DNA from: JBLZUR01 sp048565625
GTDB lineage: Bacteria; Pseudomonadota; Alphaproteobacteria; Sphingomonadales; Sphingomonadaceae
Direction of reading: 5' to 3'
NCBI RefSeq assembly: GCF_048565625.1
Contig: NZ_JBLZUR010000002.1
Span: 1,426,001 to 1,490,000 of the forward strand
Length of the DNA stretch: 64,000 nt
Of this stretch, positions 58,676 through 64,000 are shown one piece after another. The notes beneath the pieces are model-generated. The model saw only the letters and a list, made by a program, of their open reading frames with translations. It was not told the origin of the DNA and searched no databases. The first letter of the stretch is position 1; every line of letters begins with the position of its first letter. The position numbers and the translations under genes were made by a program.

Positions 58676-59866
58676 GTGCTCGATGTCCTCGATCTGTTCA
58701 GTGCTGCGGCTGGCGGCTGGTCGCTCGGCATGCACCGCGCTGGATATCGCACCATTGCCGCCTGTGAAGCCGTGGCTTGGCGCCGTGCGCTCTACGCCGA
58801 AAACAATCCGGGGGTGATCCTCTATGACGACGTGCGAACCCTCACAGCAGATCGACTTCGCCGCGATCTTGGACGGCTTCCGTCCATCGTTGTCGGCAGC
58901 CCCCCTTGCCAAGACATCAGCAGCGCCAACACCAAAGGCAAGGGTGTCAATGGAGAGCGGTCGGGGCTCTACTTCGAGGCGGTCCGCATCATCGGAGAAG
59001 TCCGCCCTCGTTGGTTCGCTCTTGAGAACAGCGCTAATCTCCGAACTCGCGGAGCTGACGCCGTCATCGCTGCGCTGGAGACAATCGGCTACTCCTGCTG
59101 GCCGGTCGTGGTTCGTGCTGGAGACATCGGCGCCAACCACGAGCGACCGCGATGCTGGCTCATCGGGTGCGATGTCGAGCAAGTTGCCGACCCCAATGGC
59201 TTCGGATGGCATGGCGAACGGGGCAGGGGGCGGAGCGGGCTCGACCTATCCATTCCGAATGATCCTTTCGGCTGCGCGCGCGTCAGACATGAAGGCGGGC
59301 GCGCGCGGGGACACCGGCCGCATGGGCTCTGTGCGGCATCAGCTTCAGGAACCAATGCTGCCGACACCCAGAAAGAGCGATGCATCGCATGGGCCGGAAT
59401 TGACGAAGGTTCGGGGCGAGAAAACGACGGGTATGAATTTGCCGACGATGCTTCATCCGGCAGCTCACGAAACACTCCCGACCCCGACCAAGCGCGACAA
59501 GCGCATGGATGCATGGAGCCCGGCCTACGACAAACGGAAATCGCCGACGATGGACGCGGTATTGGATGGGGCGATGACGGATCGGGCACCGGACAAGTGG
59601 CAGTATGCGCGCCTGATCGCAGCGATGCTGTCGAAGGCGGGCCTCTCTGGTCCCTCGAAGACCTTGCCCATCACCTATGGCTGGATGATGGGCTTTCCGC
59701 CCGGCTGGCTGGCGCGCGCGCTGATGTCGGCGATGGCAAGGGGCAGTCTGCCGCCAGCCTCATCGTCGAAGCGTTCGGCGACGCCGTCATCCCGCAGATC
59801 CCGGAAGCAATCGGCCGCGCAATCCTGAGAACGGAGCGCGCGCTGCTCCAGGTATTTGCGCCATGA
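58676..59866 (+). CDS. C5-cytosine DNA methyltransferase
   Basis: A 396-residue protein starting at GTG. Motif I LDLFSAAAGGWSLGMHRAGY, motif IV VVGSPPCQDISSAN (catalytic Cys78), motif VI FALENSANLRTRG and motif VIII ANHERPRCWLIG are in order. After a long variable target-recognition part, motif X is FGDAVIPQIPEAIGRAIL. It should form 5-methylcytosine, protecting phage DNA from host restriction. No partner endonuclease is present. A second frame of 334 codons is fully open inside the gene. Confidence 0.9.
   Translation: MLDVLDLFSAAAGGWSLGMHRAGYRTIAACEAVAWRRALYAENNPGVILYDDVRTLTADRLRRDLGRLPSIVVGSPPCQDISSANTKGKGVNGERSGLYFEAVRIIGEVRPRWFALENSANLRTRGADAVIAALETIGYSCWPVVVRAGDIGANHERPRCWLIGCDVEQVADPNGFGWHGERGRGRSGLDLSIPNDPFGCARVRHEGGRARGHRPHGLCAASASGTNAADTQKERCIAWAGIDEGSGRENDGYEFADDASSGSSRNTPDPDQARQAHGCMEPGLRQTEIADDGRGIGWGDDGSGTGQVAVCAPDRSDAVEGGPLWSLEDLAHHLWLDDGLSARLAGARADVGDGKGQSAASLIVEAFGDAVIPQIPEAIGRAILRTERALLQVFAP
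58824..59828 (+). CDS. Overlapping +1-frame product with LPTP and WMMGFPPGW motifs
   Basis: A 334-codon frame nested in the C5 methyltransferase gene. Its second half contains SSKLPTPMASDGMANGAGGG, MLPTPRKSDASHGPEL, TLPTPTKRDKRMDAW and YGWMMGFPPGWLARALM. I know LPTPxxxD repeats ending in W-M-M-G-F-P-x-G-W from phage proteins encoded beside or with cytosine methyltransferases. The codons for WMMGFPPGW overlap those for LDDGLSARL in the main frame. It could be a real dual-coded protein, or a frame kept open by composition. Confidence 0.4.
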   Translation: MTTCEPSQQIDFAAILDGFRPSLSAAPLAKTSAAPTPKARVSMESGRGSTSRRSASSEKSALVGSLLRTALISELAELTPSSLRWRQSATPAGRSWFVLETSAPTTSDRDAGSSGAMSSKLPTPMASDGMANGAGGGAGSTYPFRMILSAARASDMKAGARGDTGRMGSVRHQLQEPMLPTPRKSDASHGPELTKVRGEKTTGMNLPTMLHPAAHETLPTPTKRDKRMDAWSPAYDKRKSPTMDAVLDGAMTDRAPDKWQYARLIAAMLSKAGLSGPSKTLPITYGWMMGFPPGWLARALMSAMARGSLPPASSSKRSATPSSRRSRKQSAAQS

Positions 59867-60243
59867 GCGCCGTGTTACACGCCGCCCCGGAAAACGCCCG
59901 TCAGGCCGATCCCGCCGATCCGCGCCACCGCACGCGCTGCGCGGAATGCGGCGTGCCGTTCGCGCCCGCACCGGGGCAGGCGGCGCAACTCTTCTGTTCG
60001 ACCCCGCACCGCATCGCCTTCCACAACCGCATGGCGAAGCGAGGCAAGGCATACCTACCCGTCGCAATGGCGGCCCGGATCACGCGCGACGGCTTCCGCA
60101 GGGACAAGGCGACCGGCGCCCGCGCACGCCTCGAATGCCAGCGCATGATCCAGAACTGGATCGAGGAAGACCGCGCCGCCAACCGCATGGCTCCCGACGC
60201 CTACATGGCCTTCTGCTACCGCCACGGACTGCGCGAACGGTGA
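59863..60243 (+). CDS. Zinc-ribbon phage protein
   Basis: A 126-residue protein with RCAECGVPFAPAPGQAAQLFCSTPHRIAFHNRMAKRGK: CxxC followed by C-x3-H, a small zinc ribbon of the type seen in replication or recombination accessory proteins. The rest is helical and basic (DKATGARARLECQRMIQNWIEEDRAANRM). Its start overlaps the methyltransferase stop. Its function is not known to me. Confidence 0.65.
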   Translation: MSAVLHAAPENARQADPADPRHRTRCAECGVPFAPAPGQAAQLFCSTPHRIAFHNRMAKRGKAYLPVAMAARITRDGFRRDKATGARARLECQRMIQNWIEEDRAANRMAPDAYMAFCYRHGLRER

Positions 60244-60386
60244 GCCGCGCCGATCCCGCCCTGATCGAGCTTGCGAAGGCGCTTGCACGCGCGGCGGCTG
60301 CACGCGAGTTTGCAGCGGCCCGAAGAAAGGAACCGCACGATGCGGACGGTCGTCTACGCCCGCTTCTCCAGTCACCTTCAAAATAG
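60240..60386 (+). CDS. 48-residue protein overlapping the recombinase start
   Basis: A short frame from GTG, MSRADPALIELAKALARAAA and so on, one amphipathic helix followed by a basic tail. The GTG overlaps the zinc-ribbon gene stop (GTGA) and the 3' end overlaps the recombinase gene by 47 bases in another frame. I have seen similar short DPALIELAxALARA proteins upstream of phage recombinase genes. It might be a recombination directionality factor, but this is only positional. Confidence 0.5.
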   Translation: MSRADPALIELAKALARAAAAREFAAARRKEPHDADGRLRPLLQSPSK

Positions 60387-61962
60387 GCGTTCGATCGACG
60401 ACCAGGTCCGCGTCTGCCGCGAACGTGCGGATCGCGAAGGCTGGACGATCGTCGACATCTTCACGGATTACGCGATCAGCGGTGCCGCCGGCATCGGCGA
60501 GGAGCATCGCCCCGGCCTGAACGCCTTGCTGGCCCGCGTCGAGGCCGGCGGCGTCGATCAGGTGCTGGCCGAATCGACCGATCGCATCGCGCGCCACATC
60601 GGTGACAGCCACGCCATCCGCGAACGGATCATCTACGCCGGCGCACGCCTGTTCACCCTGAACGATGGCGAGGTCAACGACATGACCGCCGCCTTCAAGG
60701 GGCTGATCGATAGCCAGTTCCGCAAAGAGCTTGCCGCTAAGATCAAGCGCGGCCAGTCCGGCACGATCGCGGACGGGCGCAGCCCCGCCGGGCTGGCCTA
60801 TGGCTATCGCAAGGCGAACAGGCTCAACGGCAACGGTGAACTGATTCGCGGCTTGCGAGAGATTGACGAGGATCAAGCCGAGGTCGTCCGGTCGATCTTC
60901 CGTGACTTCGCCAACGGCCAGAGCACGCGCCAGATTGCCGAGCGGCTAAATCGGGACCGCGTGCCTTCGCCGTCCGGCGGGACGTGGCGTGCCTCGACCA
61001 TTCACGGCGATCGCATCCGGCAGAACGGCATGCTTCAGAACCGGCTCTACGTCGGCGAGATTGTGCATAACCGGACGAGGAAAATCGTTGATCCGAAGAC
61101 CCGCCGCACGCGGATCAAGCCCAATCCCGAATCGGAATGGATCAGCACGGCCGCCCCGGCTCTGCGCATCGTCGACGATGAGACCTGGGAACGCGTGCAG
61201 CAGCAGCGGCAGCGCTATGACGGGCAGCGGATCGACTTCTGCCGCCGGCCGAAGCACTTCCTGTCGGGGCTGGTCTACTGTGGCGTCTGCGGCGGCGGCT
61301 TCACCGTGCGTGGCGGCGGCTACTGGGGCTGCGGCCGATACGCCGACGGGCGCGGCTGCACGAACAATCGCAGCATCAAGACGGAGACGCTGGAACATCG
61401 CATCCTGAACGGTCTCGAAGGGCGGATGCTCGACCCGGAAATCGTCAGTGCCTATGTGCGGGAGTTTCACCGCGACATGGCCCGCCGCACCGCCCAGCTG
61501 CAAAAGGAACGTGCCGGATTGGAGAAGCGGCTTGCCGAGGCGACGGCCAAGGTGAACCGCCTAGTCGAGGCGATCGCGACGGGCGCGGACGAGTTCGTGG
61601 AGATCCGCGAAATTCTCGCCACGGCGCGGGCCGAGCGGACCGCCGCGACCGAAGAACTGGCGGCGATCGAGGCGATGCCGGTTATCACCCTCCACCCGAA
61701 AATCGCGGCCGACTATCGCCAGCAGGTCGCCGCACTGAGCGTGGCGCTGTCCGATGAAGTCAGCCGGGCGGAAGCCATGCCGATCGTCCGCAGCCTGATC
61801 GACCGTGTCACCTGCGTACCTGCGGAGAAGGGCAGGGGCGTCGCCATCGACTTCGAAGGCCGCCTCGCGAACATCCTAGCGCTCGCCACCGGCCAAGCCG
61901 TCACCACGGAACCACTTACGGTAATGGGTGAGCGGGTGAAGGGAATCGAACCCTCGTCGTAA
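60340..61962 (+). CDS. int: Large serine recombinase (phage integrase)
   Basis: A 540-residue serine integrase. The catalytic domain starts MRTVVYARFSSHLQNRRSIDDQ (Ser10 nucleophile, Arg8), with ESTDRIAR and a long helix E. The recombinase domain follows (RSPAGLAYGYRKANRL, FANGQSTRQIAERLNRDRVPSPSGGTWRASTIHG). The zinc-ribbon comes next (HFLSGLVYCGVCGGGFTVRGGGYWGCGRYADGRGCTN) and then a coiled coil (about 390-470). AAGGAA precedes the ATG. The last ten codons (ERVKGIEPSS) are encoded by the attachment core and the tRNA-Gly gene, so they change on excision. Confidence 0.95.
   Translation: MRTVVYARFSSHLQNRRSIDDQVRVCRERADREGWTIVDIFTDYAISGAAGIGEEHRPGLNALLARVEAGGVDQVLAESTDRIARHIGDSHAIRERIIYAGARLFTLNDGEVNDMTAAFKGLIDSQFRKELAAKIKRGQSGTIADGRSPAGLAYGYRKANRLNGNGELIRGLREIDEDQAEVVRSIFRDFANGQSTRQIAERLNRDRVPSPSGGTWRASTIHGDRIRQNGMLQNRLYVGEIVHNRTRKIVDPKTRRTRIKPNPESEWISTAAPALRIVDDETWERVQQQRQRYDGQRIDFCRRPKHFLSGLVYCGVCGGGFTVRGGGYWGCGRYADGRGCTNNRSIKTETLEHRILNGLEGRMLDPEIVSAYVREFHRDMARRTAQLQKERAGLEKRLAEATAKVNRLVEAIATGADEFVEIREILATARAERTAATEELAAIEAMPVITLHPKIAADYRQQVAALSVALSDEVSRAEAMPIVRSLIDRVTCVPAEKGRGVAIDFEGRLANILALATGQAVTTEPLTVMGERVKGIEPSS
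61930..61943. other. attR, right attachment core inside tRNA-Gly and the recombinase gene
   Basis: GAGCGGGTGAAGGG is identical to attL. It is simultaneously the 3' acceptor/T-stem end of tRNA-Gly (minus strand) and codons near the end of the recombinase gene (plus strand). The phage side reads GGGT before it, against AGTG at attL. Confidence 0.9.
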
Positions 61963-62001
61963 GCTTGGGAAGCTTCTGCTCTACCATTGAGCTACACCCG
62001 C
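61931..62001 (-). tRNA. tRNA-Gly(CCC)
   Basis: Minus-strand cloverleaf: acceptor GCGGGTG paired with CACCCGC, D arm AGCTCAATGGTAGAGC, anticodon stem AAGC/GCTT with loop TTCCCAA (anticodon CCC), T arm AGGGTTCGATTCCCT, discriminator T. The bases after the discriminator are CAC, so the integrated copy lacks an encoded CCA and needs CCA addition; the native CCA is found displaced at attL. It was the prophage integration target and is kept functional by the phage-borne core. Confidence 0.95.
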
Positions 62002-62122
62002 ATGTCAGGCACTTAGCGGCAGGAAAGCTGACGATTTGCAGCCGATCCCACCGCGAAAGCCGGACAGGGCCGCACTGGCATATCGATCCCATCCGGTCAA
62101 CGCTGTTGCCAAGGCCGGGCCG

Positions 62123-63040
62123 TCAGCCCCCGCGCCCATCCTCCGGCCACAAACGCGCCGCGCCCCGGACCCCGGAAGAGTCGCCCCATTTCGCCGGCGC
62201 GATCACCGCGCGCCATTCGTCGGCGAACACGTAGCGCTCGATCACGGCGGGCAGGCGATCGTAGAGTTCAGGCACGTTCGACATGCCGCCACCGAGGACG
62301 AACACGTCGGGGTCGATCAGGTTCGCCGCCATCGCCATCGCGCGGCCGAGGCGGTCGACGTAGAGGTCGAGCGTCTCGACGGCACCGGGTTCCCCCGCCC
62401 GCGCCGCCGTGACGATCTCGGCGGCGTCCGTGACCGCGCCCGTGCGCTCCAGATGGTCGCGGCGGATGCCGGTGCCCGACACCCACATCTCCAGGCACCC
62501 ATGCTGGCCGCACCAGCAGCTCGGGCCCGGCACCTCGGCGAAGCCCGGCCAGGGGAGGGGTACATGGCCCCATTCGCCCGCGATGCCGTTGGCGCCGGTC
62601 ACCGTGCGCCCGTCCACCACCACCCCGCCGCCGCAGCCCGTACCGATGATGATCGCGAACGCGGTGCGTGCGCCCGCCGCCGCACCGTCATGCGCCTCCG
62701 ACAAAGCGAGGCAGTTGGCGTCGTTCTCGATCCTGACCGGCCGGCCGAGCGCCACCTCGACATCCGCCCCGAACGGCCGGCCATTCAGGAAGGTGGCGTT
62801 GGCGTTGCGCATGAGGCCGGTGCGCGGGGAGGGCGAGCCGGCGATGCCGATGCCGACACTCGCCTCGCCGCCGATCGCGGCCCCGGTCTCGCGGATGAGG
62901 CGCACCGTCTCCGCGACCGCCGCCTCATAGTTCCTGGGCGTCGGAGTCCGAACCCGGTGCAGCCATTCGCCATCCGCGCCGATCGCCGCGGTCTCGATCT
63001 TGGTGCCGCCGAAATCGATGCCGATGCGGGGGCGGGTCAC
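62123..63040 (-). CDS. ROK-family sugar kinase
   Basis: A 305-residue kinase: phosphate loop IGIDFGGTKIETAAIG, catalytic Asp in RIENDANCLALSEA, GTGCGGGVVVDGRTVTGANGIAGEWGH, the zinc motif PSCWCGQHGCLEMWVSGTGI and the adenosine loop FVLGGGMSN. These mark ROK kinases, with fructokinase, glucokinase or N-acetylglucosamine kinase as possible activities. It starts at GTG overlapping the chorismate mutase stop, so the two are co-transcribed. Confidence 0.92.
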   Translation of the reverse strand: MTRPRIGIDFGGTKIETAAIGADGEWLHRVRTPTPRNYEAAVAETVRLIRETGAAIGGEASVGIGIAGSPSPRTGLMRNANATFLNGRPFGADVEVALGRPVRIENDANCLALSEAHDGAAAGARTAFAIIIGTGCGGGVVVDGRTVTGANGIAGEWGHVPLPWPGFAEVPGPSCWCGQHGCLEMWVSGTGIRRDHLERTGAVTDAAEIVTAARAGEPGAVETLDLYVDRLGRAMAMAANLIDPDVFVLGGGMSNVPELYDRLPAVIERYVFADEWRAVIAPAKWGDSSGVRGAARLWPEDGRGG

Positions 63041-63321
63041 GCCTTCTCGCGCTCCCGCTCATGGTGGCGGATCACCTCGTCGATGATGAAGCGGAGGAAC
63101 TTCTCGGAGAAGTCGGGGTCGAGCTGGGCGTCGGCCGCGAGGCGGCGCAACCGCTCGATCTGCGCCTTTTCCCGCCCCGGATCGGCGGGAGGCAGGCCGT
63201 GCTCGGCCTTGTACTGGCCAACGGCCTTGGTGATGCGGAAGCGTTCGGCGAGCATGCAGACGAGCGCCGCGTCGATATTGTCGATGCTCTGGCGGAACCC
63301 GCCCAGCGCCTCACCGGTCAT
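63037..63321 (-). CDS. Chorismate mutase (AroQ class)
   Basis: A 94-residue all-helical protein: FRQSIDNIDAALVCMLAERFRITKAVGQYKAEHGLPPADPGREKAQIERLRRLAADAQLDPDFSEKFLRFIIDEVIRHH. The R-xxIDxIDxxLxxLLxxR-xxxxxVxxxK-xxxxxxxDxxRExxxxxR order gives the AroQ active-site residues. It converts chorismate to prephenate for Phe/Tyr synthesis, in the cytosol. The ATG at 63,321 gives the normal family length. Confidence 0.92.
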   Translation of the reverse strand: MTGEALGGFRQSIDNIDAALVCMLAERFRITKAVGQYKAEHGLPPADPGREKAQIERLRRLAADAQLDPDFSEKFLRFIIDEVIRHHEREREKA

Positions 63322-63424
63322 CCGTCCCTCCGCAGCCTGTTCACCCTGCTCTTGGACGCACCCGCCGCCCGCCGCAACCCCGCCAAGCTGGACAACCGCC
63401 ATGCGAGCGCGCAAGGGGCGGCGC

Positions 63425-64000
63425 GTGACAGCCGACGTCGTGCCCCTCAACCGCACCCGCGAACCCTCGCTCGACCCGATCATGGCGCTGGTCGCCACCG
63501 ACATGAACCGGGTCAACCAGGTCATCCTCGACCGGATGCAGAGCGAGATTCCGCTCATACCCGAGCTTGCCGGTTACCTGATCGCCGGCGGCGGCAAGCG
63601 GATGCGGCCGATGCTGACGCTCGCCTGCGCGGCGTTGCTCGACTATCAGGGCAGCCGCCACCACAAGCTCGCCGCCGCGGTAGAGTTCATCCACACCGCG
63701 ACCCTCCTCCACGACGATGTGGTCGACGGATCGGGCCTGCGCCGGGGCAAGCGGACCGCCAACGTGATCTGGGGCAATCCGGCGAGCGTGCTGGTCGGCG
63801 ATTTCCTGTTCTCCCGCTCGTTCGAGCTGATGGTCGAGGACGGGTCGCTCCGCGTGCTCAAGATCCTGTCGAGCGCGTCGGCGGTGATCGCCGAGGGGGA
63901 GGTCAACCAGCTTTCCGCCCAGCGCCGGATCGAGACCGACGAGCAGACCTATCTCGACATCATCTCGGCCAAGACCGCAGCGCTCTTCGCCGCCGCCTGC
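63425..64000 (+). CDS. ispB: Polyprenyl diphosphate synthase, N-terminal part
   Basis: The gene runs off the right edge; 192 residues are visible. AGGGKRMRPMLTLACAALL contains the substrate Lys/Arg region, HTATLLHDDVVDGSGLRRGKRTANVIWGN the first Asp-rich motif DDxxD with RRGK, and VLVGDFLFSRSFELM and AEGEVNQLS follow as in octaprenyl/decaprenyl synthases that make the ubiquinone side chain. GTG with AAGGGG six bases upstream was preferred to an ATG eight codons earlier without a binding site. It is divergent from the chorismate mutase gene. Confidence 0.93.
   Translation, partial: MTADVVPLNRTREPSLDPIMALVATDMNRVNQVILDRMQSEIPLIPELAGYLIAGGGKRMRPMLTLACAALLDYQGSRHHKLAAAVEFIHTATLLHDDVVDGSGLRRGKRTANVIWGNPASVLVGDFLFSRSFELMVEDGSLRVLKILSSASAVIAEGEVNQLSAQRRIETDEQTYLDIISAKTAALFAAAC

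Larger units (their letters stand above)
19835..61943. mobile_element. Prophage in tRNA-Gly(CCC), 42.1 kb, siphovirus type
   Basis: The element is bounded by a 14-bp direct repeat and encodes a large serine recombinase at its right end. It carries a divergent repressor/Cro switch, early and late transcription blocks and a full set of HK97-type head and long-tail genes with lysis genes. A tape measure, tail tube and chaperone pair and the absence of sheath genes indicate a long non-contractile tail. All essential modules seem present; the one clear lesion is a frameshift in the primase-helicase. I cannot name the nearest phage from sequence reading alone. Confidence 0.93.

Noticed and set aside
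58505..59589. Minus-strand frames opposite the C5 methyltransferase
   Set aside because: They overlap strong methyltransferase motifs in antisense and show no motif; unlike the +1 frame they carry nothing recognisable.

Overview
The window comes from a GC-rich alphaproteobacterium, most likely a sphingomonad (Sphingomonadales). The evidence is a two-piece, circularly permuted tmRNA whose tag reads ANDNEALALAA, an UrcA-family exported protein, hairpin-forming intergenic repeats of a type I associate with sphingomonad genomes, and codon usage with strong G/C at third positions. All assignments come from reading the sequence; no database search was run.

Left chromosomal part (1-19.8 kb): a truncated MddA/NnrU-type membrane methyltransferase, a TIGR02466-type oxygenase, a gene broken by a frameshift beside a hairpin repeat, a vapBC toxin-antitoxin pair, a visibly AT-richer polysaccharide pyruvyl transferase gene (probable acquisition), a UvrD/PcrA helicase, small exported proteins, a lemA-TPM-TPM-nudix operon, mscL, ssrA (tmRNA), a type I secretion operon (TolC-like, ABC, HlyD) without a substrate gene in view, a VWA/CoxE-like gene, a GST and a MoxR ATPase.

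Centre (19,835-61,943): an apparently complete 42.1-kb siphovirus-type prophage in the 3' end of a tRNA-Gly(CCC) gene, bounded by a 14-bp direct repeat. From the left it carries a Mom-like DNA modification gene, a brnTA toxin-antitoxin pair, then a leftward late block: tail tip enzymes, lysis genes, tail fibre, a tape measure with 222-bp tandem repeats, tail chaperones with a candidate -1 frameshift, tail tube, head completion genes, HK97-type capsid, protease, portal, terminase and HNH nuclease. A leftward early block follows: primase-helicase (frameshifted), SSB, a Lar-like protein, DUF4031, a helicase-methyltransferase fusion, a sulfotransferase-like protein, a DUF5131 protein and several small genes, headed by CII-like and Cro-like regulators. 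A LexA/S24-type repressor is divergent from these. A rightward operon of small overlapping genes leads to a C5-cytosine methyltransferase and the large serine recombinase next to attR.

The switch region is unusually legible: one 17-bp operator occurs in exact inverted copies over the -10 regions of both early promoters, and a 19-bp perfect palindrome lies beside the rightward one. The recombinase gene ends inside the attachment core, so integration replaces its last codons and also removes the native CCA of the tRNA. The phage carries at least four genes expected to modify DNA or blunt restriction (Mom-like, helicase-methyltransferase, C5 methyltransferase, Lar-like), plus a sulfotransferase-like gene and a DUF5131 gene translationally coupled to the fused methyltransferase.

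Right chromosomal part (61.9-64 kb): tRNA-Gly, a ROK-family sugar kinase, chorismate mutase and the start of a polyprenyl diphosphate synthase gene.
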